From the NCBI RefSeq assembly GCF_000238795.1, contig NZ_AFNK01000006.1, forward strand, positions 91,830 through 155,829: DNA of 64,000 nt. The letters run 5' to 3'. Below the pieces are notes generated by a model. The model was not told where the DNA came from, ran no database searches, and saw only the letters and a list, made by a program, of their open reading frames with translations. Shown here in pieces: positions 49,334-59,241 of the stretch. Made by a program: the position numbers and the translations under genes. This stretch comes from Haemophilus sputorum CCUG 13788 (lineage in GTDB: Bacteria; Pseudomonadota; Gammaproteobacteria; Enterobacterales; Pasteurellaceae). Numbering within the stretch: position 1 is the stretch's first letter; each line of letters starts with the position of its first letter.

Positions 49334-49371
49334 TCTCCCCAATATTGATTGATTTTCTAAAAGAGCAAACT

Positions 49372-52300
49372 ATGTCACATAATCAAACCGAATTACTGAA
49401 AAAATCCCTCGCTGAACGCATCCTTATTTTAGATGGTGCGATGGGAACGATGATCCAAAAATACAAACTCACCGAGGCTGATTTTAGAGGCGAGCGTTTT
49501 AAAGAAAGTGCGGTTGATTTACGTGGCAATAATGACTTGCTCACCTTAACCCAACCGCTGTTAATTTCTGCCATTCATGAGAAATATTTACAAGCGGGCG
49601 CCGATATTATTGAAACCAATACTTTCAGTTCTACCACCATTGCACAAGCGGATTATGACTTACAAGCGGTCGCTTTTGAGTTAAATTTTGCAGGTGCAAG
49701 ATTAGCGCGTTTAGCCGCTGATAAATACAGCACACCAGAAAAACCTCGCTTTGTGGCAGGTGTGTTAGGGCCAACCAACCGTACAGCCTCTATTTCTCCT
49801 GACGTAAATGACCCGGGTTTCCGTAATGTCACTTTTATGGAATTGGTGGATGCCTATGCCCAAGCAACTAAAGGCTTAATTGAAGGTGGCGCAGATTTAA
49901 TCATGATCGAAACCATTTTCGACACGTTAAACGCAAAAGCCGCCATTTTCGCCATTGAAACCGTGTTTGAAGAATTAGGTGTGGAATTGCCGATTATGAT
50001 TTCCGGCACCATTACCGATGCTTCCGGTCGGACGCTTTCTGGGCAAACCACAGAAGCGTTCTACAACTCGCTTCGTCACGCTAAACCACTGACTTTTGGT
50101 TTGAACTGTGCGCTCGGCCCGAAAGAACTCCGCCAATATGTTGAGCAACTGTCTAAAATCAGCGAAACCTATGTGTCTGTTCACCCAAATGCGGGCTTGC
50201 CCAATGCCTTTGGTGGCTACGATTTGGGTGCAGAAGAGATGGCGGCACACCTTAAAGAATGGGCTGAAAGTGGCTTTGTGAACATTGTCGGCGGTTGTTG
50301 TGGTACGACACCAGAACATATCAAAGCCTTTGCGGATGCAATGCAGGGTATTGCGCCGCGTAAATTGCCTGAAATTAAAACCGCAATGCGTTTATCCGGC
50401 TTAGAACCACTCAATATTGATGATGAAAGCCTATTCGTGAACGTGGGTGAACGTAATAACGTGACAGGTTCGGCGAAATTCAAACGCTTAATTAAAGAAG
50501 ACAAATTTGCCGAAGCCATTGAAATTGCCATCGACCAAGTGGAAAACGGCGCGCAAGTGATCGACGTCAATATGGACGAAGCCTTATTAGACGGCAAAAA
50601 ATGTATGACCCGTTTCCTCAATATTATGGCGACCGAGCCTGATGCGGCAAAAGTGCCAGTGATGATCGACTCGTCTAAATGGGAAGTGATTGAGGCAGGT
50701 TTGCAGTCGGTGCAGGGTAAACCGATTGTGAACTCGATCTCGTTGAAAGAAGGCGAAGAAATCTTTATCGAACACGCTAAACTGGTGCATAAATACGGCG
50801 CCGCCGTAGTCGTAATGGCTTTCGATGAAGTGGGTCAAGCCGATACCGAAGATCGCAAAGTTGAAATTTGTAGCCGTGCTTATGACATTTTGGTGAACCA
50901 AGTCGGCTTCCCACCAGAAGACATTATTTTCGACCCGAATATTTTTGCGATTGGTACGGGGATTGAAGAACACAACAACTACGGTGTAGATTTCATCAAC
51001 GCTACAGGCCGTATTAAACGCGCGTTACCACATGCGAAAATCTCGGGCGGGGTGTCTAATGTGTCTTTCTCCTTCCGTGGTAACAACGTGATGCGTGAAG
51101 CTATCCACGCTGTTTTCCTCTACCATGCCATTAAACAAGGCATGGATATGGGAATTGTGAATGCGGGACAGCTCGCAATTTATGACGATCTCGATCCTGA
51201 ATTACGTGAAATTGTGGAAGATGCGGTATTAAACCGCAGCCCTGATGCCACTGAAAAATTACTCGATATTGCGGAAAAATATCGTAATCAAGGCAACGAT
51301 GAAAGTGCAGTCGATTCTGTCGCAGAATGGCGTACTTGGCCAGTGGAAGAACGTTTAAAACACGCGCTGGTGAAAGGGATTACCACTTACATTGTGGAAG
51401 ATACGGAAGAAGCTCGCCAAACATTGCCAAGCCCGTTAGATGTAATTGAAGGTCCGTTGATGGCGGGCATGGACGTAGTCGGCGATTTATTCGGTGACGG
51501 TAAAATGTTCCTCCCACAAGTAGTGAAATCTGCGCGCGTGATGAAACAATCCGTGGCGTATTTAGAGCCGTTTATCAACGCCACCAAACAAAAAGGCTCA
51601 AGCAACGGTAAAGTGGTGATTGCGACCGTAAAAGGCGACGTACACGATATTGGTAAAAACATCGTAAGCGTAGTAATGCAATGTAATAACTTTGAAGTGA
51701 TTGACTTAGGTGTGATGGTGCCGGCAGACAAAATCATTCAAACCGCTATTGATGAAAAAGCGGACATTATTGCATTAAGTGGTTTAATTACCCCTTCTCT
51801 AGACGAGATGGAATACTTCTTAGGAGAAATGACTCGCTTAGGTTTGAATTTGCCAGTGATGATTGGCGGTGCGACCACCTCTAAAGAACATACGGCAATT
51901 AAACTTTATCCCAAATATAAAGAACACGGCGTATTTTATACCTCTAACGCTTCCCGCGCAGTGACGGTATGTGCGACATTGATGAACCCTGAAAGCCGTG
52001 CAGAATTATGGGAACAGTTTAAAAAGGATTATGAGAAAATTCAGCAATCTTTCTCTAACCGTAAACCACTTCGTAAGCAACTGAGCATTGAAGAAGCACG
52101 TGCAAACCGCTTTGATGGCTTTAGTGGTGAATGGGCAGATTACGTGCCGCCTAAACCAAACCAAATCGGTATTGTGGAATTTAAAAACGTACCGATTGCC
52201 GAGCTGCGTAAATTTATCGACTGGTCGCCATTCTTCCGCATTTGGGGCTTAATGGGAGGTTACCCTGACGCCTTTGATTATCCAGAAGGTGGCGAAGAAG

Positions 52301-53064
52301 CACGCAAAGTGTGGAACGATGCACAAGTGGTATTGGATGAATTAGAACAAAACCACAAACTCAACCCAAGCGGTATTTTAGGCATCTTCCCTGCGGAACG
52401 TGTAGGCGATGATGTGGTGCTTTTCGCTAATGAGGAACGCACAAAACCTATTGGCACCGCTTACGGCTTACGCCAACAAACCGAACGTGGCAAAAATAGC
52501 AAAAGCCCGTTTAACTTTGCCTTAAGCGACTTTATTGCCGATCGCGAAAGTGGCAAAAAAGACTGGATGGGTATGTTTGCCGTCTGTGCCGGTATTGAAG
52601 AAATGGAGTTAGTAGAAGGCTATAAAGCAGCAGGCGATGACTACAACGCTATCTTGCTACAAGCTGTGGGCGACCGCTTAGCCGAAGCCATGGCTGAATA
52701 CCTGCACTTTGAGCTACGCACCCGCATTTGGGGCTACACGCAAGAAGAATTCGATAACCAAGGCTTAATCAATGAAAACTATGTTGGCATCCGACCTGCA
52801 CCAGGTTATCCAAGCTGCCCTGAACATACCGAAAAAGCCTTGATTTGGGATTTATTAGAAGTCGAACAACGCATCGGTATGAAACTCACCGAAAGCTACG
52901 CCATGTGGCCGGCAGCTTCCGTCTGCGGTTGGTACTTCACCCACCCTGCAAGTAACTATTTCACACTTGGTCGCATTGATGAAGACCAAGCTCAAGATTA
53001 TGCCAAACGTAAAGGTTGGGATGAAAGAGAAATGATGAAGTGGTTGGGGGTGGCGATGAAGTGA
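49372..53064 (+). CDS. metH: Cobalamin-dependent methionine synthase
   Basis: 1230 residues from the ATG at 49372 (E. coli 1227). Transfers methyl from methyl-tetrahydrofolate via cobalamin to homocysteine. Four modules in order: homocysteine-binding barrel (zinc ligands include Cys309-Cys310 in GGCCGT), folate barrel (from about 355, [16 protein letters not shown]), cobalamin domain with the DxHxxG motif around His758 ([10 protein letters not shown]), and the SAM-dependent reactivation domain ([18 protein letters not shown]). Complete. An uptake sequence lies inside the coding region (about 49662). Confidence 0.98.
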   Translation: MSHNQTELLKKSLAERILILDGAMGTMIQKYKLTEADFRGERFKESAVDLRGNNDLLTLTQPLLISAIHEKYLQAGADIIETNTFSSTTIAQADYDLQAVAFELNFAGARLARLAADKYSTPEKPRFVAGVLGPTNRTASISPDVNDPGFRNVTFMELVDAYAQATKGLIEGGADLIMIETIFDTLNAKAAIFAIETVFEELGVELPIMISGTITDASGRTLSGQTTEAFYNSLRHAKPLTFGLNCALGPKELRQYVEQLSKISETYVSVHPNAGLPNAFGGYDLGAEEMAAHLKEWAESGFVNIVGGCCGTTPEHIKAFADAMQGIAPRKLPEIKTAMRLSGLEPLNIDDESLFVNVGERNNVTGSAKFKRLIKEDKFAEAIEIAIDQVENGAQVIDVNMDEALLDGKKCMTRFLNIMATEPDAAKVPVMIDSSKWEVIEAGLQSVQGKPIVNSISLKEGEEIFIEHAKLVHKYGAAVVVMAFDEVGQADTEDRKVEICSRAYDILVNQVGFPPEDIIFDPNIFAIGTGIEEHNNYGVDFINATGRIKRALPHAKISGGVSNVSFSFRGNNVMREAIHAVFLYHAIKQGMDMGIVNAGQLAIYDDLDPELREIVEDAVLNRSPDATEKLLDIAEKYRNQGNDESAVDSVAEWRTWPVEERLKHALVKGITTYIVEDTEEARQTLPSPLDVIEGPLMAGMDVVGDLFGDGKMFLPQVVKSARVMKQSVAYLEPFINATKQKGSSNGKVVIATVKGDVHDIGKNIVSVVMQCNNFEVIDLGVMVPADKIIQTAIDEKADIIALSGLITPSLDEMEYFLGEMTRLGLNLPVMIGGATTSKEHTAIKLYPKYKEHGVFYTSNASRAVTVCATLMNPESRAELWEQFKKDYEKIQQSFSNRKPLRKQLSIEEARANRFDGFSGEWADYVPPKPNQIGIVEFKNVPIAELRKFIDWSPFFRIWGLMGGYPDAFDYPEGGEEARKVWNDAQVVLDELEQNHKLNPSGILGIFPAERVGDDVVLFANEERTKPIGTAYGLRQQTERGKNSKSPFNFALSDFIADRESGKKDWMGMFAVCAGIEEMELVEGYKAAGDDYNAILLQAVGDRLAEAMAEYLHFELRTRIWGYTQEEFDNQGLINENYVGIRPAPGYPSCPEHTEKALIWDLLEVEQRIGMKLTESYAMWPAASVCGWYFTHPASNYFTLGRIDEDQAQDYAKRKGWDEREMMKWLGVAMK

Positions 53065-53118
53065 AATTTATTCTAGAAAAAATAATTATGTAATTTTACT
53101 AAAATTAAGGTTAATACA

Positions 53119-54342
53119 ATGAAATATATACACAATATATCTGGAAAAATTGAGCATCTCGACTATGAAATAAACATTGATTTAAATGGTAAAAACTTAA
53201 TTCTTGTTGGAGCTAATGGAGTCGGAAAAACATCAATATTAAATTCAATTTATAAAGCTATTACTATAGAGCTAGAAAAAAACAACTCTCAAATAGAGAA
53301 TTTGAAATCCTCCTTAGCTTATTATAAATGCAATATAAAAAATTATCCTGAAGGATCAAATGAATATATAGACGTATTAAGTTCAATACAACGTTGTGAA
53401 AGAAGACTAAAAGAGTTTAATTTACCATTAACGCTTTCAATTCCTAATATAAGCGATTTTATTAGAGATTTTAATACAAAAAAAGCAATCAATTCTAATT
53501 TTTCCGCATACAGAACAAGTAGAATTCAAGCGACATCTTCATCAACATCTTTAGAGGAGGAGAAGAAAACTTCTCTTAATCTAGAATATGTGGGTTCTAC
53601 ATTAGAACAACATCTTTTGAATATAAGAGTCACTAAATCATTACTTATGACAGAGGCTAAAGATCATGTAAAAGCTAATAAATTCTCACAATGGTTTGAT
53701 AATTTTGAGTGCCAGTTAAAATATCTTTTTGAAGATAATGACACAAAATTAGAGTTTGATGTTTCATCAATGAAATTCTATATTATTCAAAGAAATAAGA
53801 AATTTACATTTCAAAATCTCTCATCTGGCTATCAAGCCATTTTTGACATTTATGCGGATCTGTTAATGAGAACCGAACTGTTTGATATAACTCCAGATGA
53901 ATTAACTGGTGTTGTACTAATTGATGAAATAGATGCCCATTTACATATATCTTTACAGAAGATAATTTTACCTTTTTTCATTAACTCCTTTCCAAAGGTT
54001 CAATTTATTGTAAGCACACATTCTCCATTTGTAATTAGCTCTAGTTCTAATACAGTAATTTATGATTTAACAACACAAGAACTTATTACAAACAATATAA
54101 CATATTATTCAAATGATGCTATTGTGAAAGGATTGTTTCATGTAAATACAACTCATAGCATAGAACTCCAGAATATAATCGATGAACTGAAAGAAGTTAT
54201 AGATTCAGATATTAATGACTCGAATAAATTAAGAGAACATATAAAAAAGCTAGAACCATTTAAAGAAAGCTTAACTAATTCAGCGAAAGTAATCCTATTA
54301 TTAGCAGAAAACAAGGTTCTAGATATAGAGGAGAATAGATAA
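53119..54342 (+). CDS. AAA/ABC-type ATPase, PtuA-like (Septu defence)
   Basis: 407 residues. ABC/SMC-like ATPase: Walker A GANGVGKTS (31-39), a short probable coiled coil (about 52-105), a signature-like LSSGYQ (234-239), Walker B VVLIDEID with Asp269-Glu270 and an H-loop STHSPF (His301). Too short in the middle for an SMC, Rad50 or RloC protein, and it lacks a Toprim domain, so it is not OLD. The HNH gene follows with no gap (TAA then ATG). ATPase plus HNH nuclease is the PtuA-PtuB layout of Septu anti-phage systems. AT-rich: a sampled 60-base row (53281) has 15 G/C. Confidence 0.75.
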   Translation: MKYIHNISGKIEHLDYEINIDLNGKNLILVGANGVGKTSILNSIYKAITIELEKNNSQIENLKSSLAYYKCNIKNYPEGSNEYIDVLSSIQRCERRLKEFNLPLTLSIPNISDFIRDFNTKKAINSNFSAYRTSRIQATSSSTSLEEEKKTSLNLEYVGSTLEQHLLNIRVTKSLLMTEAKDHVKANKFSQWFDNFECQLKYLFEDNDTKLEFDVSSMKFYIIQRNKKFTFQNLSSGYQAIFDIYADLLMRTELFDITPDELTGVVLIDEIDAHLHISLQKIILPFFINSFPKVQFIVSTHSPFVISSSSNTVIYDLTTQELITNNITYYSNDAIVKGLFHVNTTHSIELQNIIDELKEVIDSDINDSNKLREHIKKLEPFKESLTNSAKVILLLAENKVLDIEENR

Positions 54343-55002
54343 ATGTTTTTTGTTAAAAGGGATCCACAAGTACCTAATAGTTTATCAAACACTAGAAAAG
54401 ATTATCGTACTGACGAGGTTGTTAAAAAGTTAAATAAAATGTTTTTTGGTAAATGTTATTTATGTGAAAAAGATAACATCTCAGATATTGAAGTTGAACA
54501 TCTCATACCACATCAGAACAATGAAAATTTAAAATATGATTGGAATAATCTATTTTATTCTTGTTCTAGATGTAACAGTATAAAAGGCATAAAAGAGAAA
54601 ATTTTGGATTGTACAAATATTGATGCAGGTAAAGCAATAGAATTACGTTGCCCTTCATCTGATTCGGATCCAGTAATCGTTAGTTTAGGTTTGCTTAATG
54701 AAAACGAAGAAATATTAGCGACAAAAAAATTATTAGAAGAATGTTACAACAGTCGCTCTACTGGAATTAGAGGTATAAGCAGACAAGCTCTCATTGATGA
54801 AATAATTAAACATTATGCATGTTGGTTAGACCTTAAACTCAAATTACGGAACAATCTTCTCTCAACTAGAGAAGAAAAAGAAATTCTAGAAAAACTAGAG
54901 AAAATGTGCCAATCAAATTATCCTTTTTCGGCTTTTTGGAAGTGGCATATTTATCGCGATAATGTTTTAAAGGATAAAATTTCCATTTTTAATGAAGAAT
55001 AA
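54343..55002 (+). CDS. HNH endonuclease, PtuB-like (Septu defence)
   Basis: 219 residues starting at the base after the ATPase stop, with the SD (AGAGGAGAA) inside that gene, so translation is coupled. HNH/zinc motif near the N-terminus: Cys38-x2-Cys41, Glu52-His53 (VEHLIPH), Asn69 in DWNNLFYSC, Cys74-x2-Cys77 and Asn78/Lys81. The remaining 120 residues are helical with no known domain that I recognise. The expected role is cutting nucleic acid once the ATPase partner senses infection; that is known for Septu and inferred here. Confidence 0.75.
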   Translation: MFFVKRDPQVPNSLSNTRKDYRTDEVVKKLNKMFFGKCYLCEKDNISDIEVEHLIPHQNNENLKYDWNNLFYSCSRCNSIKGIKEKILDCTNIDAGKAIELRCPSSDSDPVIVSLGLLNENEEILATKKLLEECYNSRSTGIRGISRQALIDEIIKHYACWLDLKLKLRNNLLSTREEKEILEKLEKMCQSNYPFSAFWKWHIYRDNVLKDKISIFNEE

Positions 55003-55018
55003 AATAATTTACCACTAT

Positions 55019-55042
55019 GGCACACATTTCCCTATGTGTGCC
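55019..55042 (+). terminator. Hairpin after the Septu-like pair
   Basis: GGCACACAT and ATGTGTGCC, perfect 9-bp stem with a 6-nt loop, followed by TAATTTC. Plausible but weak U tract. Confidence 0.6.
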
Positions 55043-55190
55043 TAATTTCACTAAAAAACACTCCAAAAACTCACCACACTTTTTATTCTCCAACGCTAAC
55101 ATTGAAAAAAACCTATCCTAAAAACAAATAGCAAAACAATTCTGGATTAAGTAAACTAACTCAAAAATCCTACCGCTTGTAAGGAACCCT

Positions 55191-55970
55191 ATGAAAAAAA
55201 TCATCTCTTTGCTTTGCTTAGTATTAGCAGCTTGTTCTAGTAACAAGACTTCATCTTCTCCTGAAGAAATCACATACATTTCAGAATCTTCAGGACTGCA
55301 ACATATCAGTGATGATATCGTGTATATTCGAGATATTATCAAAACCCCAGATAACAAAATTTATTTACTTGGTGATACCGAAGATTACGAGTTTTCAGGG
55401 GCTGAAATAGAATATCTTCGACCTTTGTTACAACCCGAATACATCACACCAATGTTAAAAAAAGAAGACAAAAATTACGACCTTAGTATCATTATTTATG
55501 CTGATCGCAGCCATAATAATGTCCAGTTAAAATATCGTTTAAATATGCCGGTTAAGCATATAAAAACATTACGCCAAAGTCTTCAGGGGCTAAAACCACG
55601 CTGGACTAACTATTACAACGATGGAAGATGCAATACGAATGATTTCTTCTATCCAGCACCTGCTGACTGCAAAGGAAAAGAACGCCCAACTCAACTCGTA
55701 TTCGAAATAGATGCCCAAGAAGATAGACTCAATGGGAAAATCGTAAAACTGAGTAACCGAGATGATATTATGAAAAATCCATCTCTTCCTATTGCAATAA
55801 GATCGTATGTATATAATTATCGTTTAAAAACAGATAAAGAAAAACGTTCAGAAAAATGGGAGAATACAAAAGAAGCTGCTAAAGACGGGGTTAAAGATAC
55901 GCTAATGATTATTACCGCACCAATATGGTTGCCTCTCTATATCTATGGTTTCAGTGGCAGAATCGGTTAA
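55191..55970 (+). CDS. Envelope lipoprotein, paralogue 1
   Basis: 259 residues. Type II signal with lipobox LAAC (Cys15; MKKIISLLCLVLAACSSNK). The body is without a known domain: IIKTPDNKIYLLGDTEDYEF, LRPLLQPEYITPMLKK, PADCKGKE. A C-terminal hydrophobic segment (MIITAPIWLPLYIYGF) suggests a second membrane contact. Closely related to the next gene; the two also share upstream sequence (CAGTAAACT/TAAGTAAACT region, uptake core, SD). Function unknown. Confidence 0.7.
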   Translation: MKKIISLLCLVLAACSSNKTSSSPEEITYISESSGLQHISDDIVYIRDIIKTPDNKIYLLGDTEDYEFSGAEIEYLRPLLQPEYITPMLKKEDKNYDLSIIIYADRSHNNVQLKYRLNMPVKHIKTLRQSLQGLKPRWTNYYNDGRCNTNDFFYPAPADCKGKERPTQLVFEIDAQEDRLNGKIVKLSNRDDIMKNPSLPIAIRSYVYNYRLKTDKEKRSEKWENTKEAAKDGVKDTLMIITAPIWLPLYIYGFSGRIG

Positions 55971-55990
55971 TTAAAATAACTTTATTTCAA

Positions 55991-56028
55991 TAGCACCAAC
56001 CCATTTGTTGGTGCTGTCTTTTTTTCTT
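55991..56028 (+). terminator. Terminator after paralogue 1
   Basis: AGCACCAAC (55992-56000) and GTTGGTGCT (56007-56015), then GTCTTTTTTTC. Confidence 0.85.
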
Positions 56029-56135
56029 ATCTTCATAAAATTTTCTGGTATTAACTCGCCTATACAGAGAAAATAGCCAAAGAATACCTAATTCAGTAAA
56101 CTTATTTAAAAATTTAACCGCTTGTAGGAATCTTT

Positions 56136-56909
56136 ATGAAAAAAATAGCGCTTTGGCCTTGCTTATTTTTGCTAGTATTTTTTAACACGAATGGACCAGA
56201 TTCTTACGAAAGTAAACCAACTGACTTTTTCACACAGCGTTTTGAGATGGATTATTTGGATTCTGAAGAAATCTCTATTCGTGAAATTATTCAAACTCCA
56301 GACAATAAAATTTATTTCCTTAGCGATAAGGAAGATTATGAATTTTCAGATGTTGAAGCGCATTATTTACAGCCATTACTTCAACCTGAATATATGAAAT
56401 CTATTTTAGAAAATGATGAAAAATCTCATCTCTCCATGCATTTTATTGCTGACAGGAAAAATGATAAGGTTCAGATAGAATATAGTTTGACTATTCCTGT
56501 TGAATCTCTCAACACACTCCGCCAAAGCGTGGATGGGTTAGAAGAACGTTGGCATGTTACTTATGGCGAAGGCTGCTTTGCAGACCTTTTTGATAAAGAG
56601 CCTGCCGATTGTAAAAAAGAGAAAGGTGGGAATGAAATCAACTTTTATATGACAACCAAAGCTGTCAATGGAAAGATTACGAAACTGAATAACCGTGACG
56701 AAATACTTAAAAATCCCTCTTTTTCAGTGCCGATTAAAACGACTATCAAAAACTATTATCAAAAGTCAGATATTACTGTTTTTTTCGAGAAAAGTTATCT
56801 GAAACTAGAACCACTAATATACGCAATTGTTATAACTGGTATGTTTATTACGGCACCAATATGGCTACCTGTATCATTTATTTTATTTCTTATTACGTCA
56901 GTTAAATAA
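56136..56909 (+). CDS. Envelope protein, paralogue 2 (lipobox lost)
   Basis: 257 residues. Homologous to paralogue 1 throughout (IIQTPDNKIYFLSDKEDYEF, LQPLLQPEYMKSIL, EPADCKKEK, TKLNNRDEILKNPSF). The N-terminus is hydrophobic (MKKIALWPCLFLLVFFNTN) but has no lipobox cysteine at the LAAC position. So it may be a signal-anchor or secreted protein, not a lipoprotein. The C-terminal helix (YAIVITGMFITAPIWLPVSF) is longer than in paralogue 1. Function unknown. Confidence 0.7.
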   Translation: MKKIALWPCLFLLVFFNTNGPDSYESKPTDFFTQRFEMDYLDSEEISIREIIQTPDNKIYFLSDKEDYEFSDVEAHYLQPLLQPEYMKSILENDEKSHLSMHFIADRKNDKVQIEYSLTIPVESLNTLRQSVDGLEERWHVTYGEGCFADLFDKEPADCKKEKGGNEINFYMTTKAVNGKITKLNNRDEILKNPSFSVPIKTTIKNYYQKSDITVFFEKSYLKLEPLIYAIVITGMFITAPIWLPVSFILFLITSVK

Positions 56910-56929
56910 TTCATCCCCATCTTTCTATT

Positions 56930-56961
56930 AAATGGCATTAACAAACCTGTTAGTGCCATTT
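56930..56961. terminator. Terminator between paralogue 2 and trmN6
   Basis: AAATGGCATTAACA and TGTTAGTGCCATTT pair over 14 bp with one G-U; CCTTTTT follows on the plus strand. It probably serves both convergent genes. Confidence 0.8.
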
Positions 56962-56966
56962 CCTTT

Positions 56967-57677
56967 TTACATCTTCAAATAAAACGCTTGTGTCAGTTGA
57001 ATAAATTCATCTGTATAGCGATTATTTTCATCATAAACCGTTAAGTCACGTTCAAATCTCGTTTGTGAATGCTTCGTGAATGTGATTATCCAGCGTTTTG
57101 GTGCTTGCCCTCTTTTAGTAATAATTTTGCAAATCTCTTGGCAAAAAAGACCGCTTGTTTGGCTTTGTTCGAGTAATTTTTCAGCGGCATCATTTGGCAA
57201 AATAAATATTATTTTTCCCTCTTCATTCAGCCATTTTTGCGCTTGCATTAACCAAGCAAAATGCGTTTGAACTGCACTTCTGGCAAGATCTCGCGCATTA
57301 TCTGGACTACGTAAGGAATCCATAAAATAGGGCGGATTTGCAACAATGAGATCAAATTTTTGAGTGTAATCTGCTTCTAGCACATCATATTGACGTAACG
57401 CAATACGATCAGCCCATGGGGATCTTTGAATATTTTCTTTTGCTTGTTGATAAGCATTCGGTTCGATCTCTAACGCATGAATTTGGCAATTTGAATCTGT
57501 TCGTTGCGCTAACATTAACGCCACTAAGCCGGTTCCTGTGCCAAGATCTAAGGCTACATTAACGCCTTCTACATCGGCTATTGCGCCTAATAAAATGCCA
57601 TCTGTATTTACTTTCATGGCACATTTATCGTGTGCGATGAAAAATTGTTTAAATTGAAAGCCGCTTGGTTTACTCAT
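56967..57677 (-). CDS. trmN6: tRNA1(Val) (adenine-37-N6)-methyltransferase (YfiC/TrmN6)
   Basis: 236 residues. Class I methyltransferase adding m6A37 to tRNA-Val. SAM motif [18 protein letters not shown] and the amino-methyltransferase catalytic motif [15 protein letters not shown] identify the family. E. coli YfiC has 245 residues. Divergent from ppa with only 82 nt between starts, so the two promoters overlap or face away closely. Confidence 0.92.
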   Translation of the reverse strand: MSKPSGFQFKQFFIAHDKCAMKVNTDGILLGAIADVEGVNVALDLGTGTGLVALMLAQRTDSNCQIHALEIEPNAYQQAKENIQRSPWADRIALRQYDVLEADYTQKFDLIVANPPYFMDSLRSPDNARDLARSAVQTHFAWLMQAQKWLNEEGKIIFILPNDAAEKLLEQSQTSGLFCQEICKIITKRGQAPKRWIITFTKHSQTRFERDLTVYDENNRYTDEFIQLTQAFYLKM

Positions 57678-57759
57678 TTTCGTGATACTTATACAAATTT
57701 CGATGAAGATAAGCTATAATCGCATTGTTTTTTTACCTCTACAACAGAAGGAAACTAAA

Positions 57760-58287
57760 ATGGGCTTAGAAAACGTACCAGCTGGTAAAGAATTACCAGA
57801 CGATATTTATGTTGTGATCGAAATTCCAGCAAATTCAGATCCAATCAAATACGAAGTTGATAAAGAAAGCGGTGCATTATTTGTTGACCGTTTTATGGCA
57901 ACTGCAATGTTCTATCCAGCAAACTACGGTTATGTGAACAACACACTTTCTTCAGATGGCGACCCAGTGGACGTATTAGTTCCAACTCCATACCCATTAC
58001 AACCGGGTTCAGTTATTCGTTGCCGTCCAGTTGGCGTATTAAAAATGACCGACGAAGCAGGTGGCGATGCGAAAGTTGTTGCAGTTCCGCACACTAAATT
58101 AAGCAAAGAATACGATCACATCCAAGATGTAGGCGACTTACCTGCTTTATTAAAAGCACAAATCCAACACTTCTTCGAAAGCTACAAAGCTTTAGAAGCT
58201 GGCAAATGGGTGAAAGTTGAAGGTTGGGGCGATGTCAACGAAGCTCGTAAAGAAATCTTAGACTCATTTGAGCGTGCAAAAAAATAA
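57760..58287 (+). CDS. ppa: Inorganic pyrophosphatase
   Basis: 175 residues from the ATG at 57760 (SD AGAAGGAAA); a longer frame from 57682 includes the promoter (TATAAT at 57715-57720). Family I Mg-dependent pyrophosphatase that pulls biosynthetic reactions by hydrolysing PPi. Motifs: [33 protein letters not shown] and the metal-binding DGDPVDVLV. Length equals E. coli Ppa (176). Followed by a terminator. Confidence 0.97.
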   Translation: MGLENVPAGKELPDDIYVVIEIPANSDPIKYEVDKESGALFVDRFMATAMFYPANYGYVNNTLSSDGDPVDVLVPTPYPLQPGSVIRCRPVGVLKMTDEAGGDAKVVAVPHTKLSKEYDHIQDVGDLPALLKAQIQHFFESYKALEAGKWVKVEGWGDVNEARKEILDSFERAKK

Positions 58288-58299
58288 TCTTTTAATGCA

Positions 58300-58328
58300 A
58301 AATGCCAGAGGTCACTTTGGCATTTTTT
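58300..58328 (+). terminator. Terminator after ppa
   Basis: AATGCCA and TGGCATT around a 9-11 nt loop, then TTTTTC. Confidence 0.82.
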
Positions 58329-58362
58329 CTATATAGCCATTTTTAACCTTACGGAAAATATT

Positions 58363-59112
58363 ATGACTTTAATTAAAAAATTATGTTTATCTGCTTTTTT
58401 AGCAGCAGCCCTCGCTGCTTGTGTTAGTACTCAAGAAATGAACGCTAAAGCTTATGCTGGCTATGCACAAATGAAACAACAAAATGCGCGTGCAATTGAT
58501 ACTTCATCTTCAACAGCGAGACGTGTTCACACGGTATTCAATCGCATGAAACCTTATGCAGAAAAAGCCAATACTACTGGCGTACCATTCCAGTGGGAAA
58601 TTACGGTTTTCCGCACCAACGAGCTAAATGCTTGGGCAATGGCAGGCGGAAAAATGGGCTTCTACACAGGCTTAGTTGATCGTTTAAAAATGACAGATGA
58701 CGAAATTGCCACCGTAATGGGCCATGAAATGGCGCACGCATTAAAAGAACACAGCAAATCAGCGCATAACTTTGAAATGACAACGGGTATCTTTGGTGCA
58801 ATCGCAGATGCGGCAGCTTCTGCTGCATTAGGCGCAGACACAGGTGGTTTATTAAGCACAGGGACAGATCTGATCGCAAACAAACCATTCTCCCGATCAC
58901 AAGAAACCGAAGCAGATGAAGTCGGCTTAATGTTAATGGCTGAATCTGGCTATAACCCTTCAGCAGCACCAAACGTGTGGGTGAAAATGAGTAAAGAATC
59001 TGGCGGCAGCGGCGGCATTTTCTCTACTCACCCTTCAAACGAAGATCGTCAGGAAAATCTAGAACGTCTGATTCCTGAAGCAATGAAACTTTATAAAGCG
59101 AGCAAACGCTAA
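58363..59112 (+). CDS. loiP: M48-family metallopeptidase lipoprotein (LoiP/YggG-like)
   Basis: 249 residues. Lipobox LAAC, Cys at about 20 (FLAAALAACVSTQ). Peptidase_M48 domain with zinc motif His121-Glu122-x2-His125 (GHEMAHALKEH) and the third ligand in SQETEADEVGLMLM. E. coli LoiP is an outer-membrane metalloprotease induced at low osmolarity that cleaves Phe-Phe sites. The similarity covers the full length (E. coli 252). Single-gene unit ahead of fabD. Confidence 0.92.
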   Translation: MTLIKKLCLSAFLAAALAACVSTQEMNAKAYAGYAQMKQQNARAIDTSSSTARRVHTVFNRMKPYAEKANTTGVPFQWEITVFRTNELNAWAMAGGKMGFYTGLVDRLKMTDDEIATVMGHEMAHALKEHSKSAHNFEMTTGIFGAIADAAASAALGADTGGLLSTGTDLIANKPFSRSQETEADEVGLMLMAESGYNPSAAPNVWVKMSKESGGSGGIFSTHPSNEDRQENLERLIPEAMKLYKASKR

Positions 59113-59241
59113 TCGGTTCAAACTTGAGCTCCGATGAGCCAAAAGTAGCAAAACTGATACACTATCACTATTTTCAAGCGGTTGAATTTCGCAAATTTTT
59201 TGCAAAATCCTACCGCTTCCATTTTTACAAGAGGAACAACA

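Larger units (their letters stand above)
49237..49371 (+). repeat. Terminator-promoter block, copy B
   Basis: About 135 nt similar to 47667-47810, starting TAATTTAAAAACT and ending just before the metH ATG. Contains the same hairpin, the same TTGACA-17-TATCAT promoter and ATTGATTGATTTT. Confidence 0.85.

Noticed and set aside
53119..54342. ATPase as an OLD, RloC or SMC protein
   Set aside because: No Toprim domain, no long coiled coil and no built-in HNH; the motif spacing fits a compact PtuA-like ATPase better.
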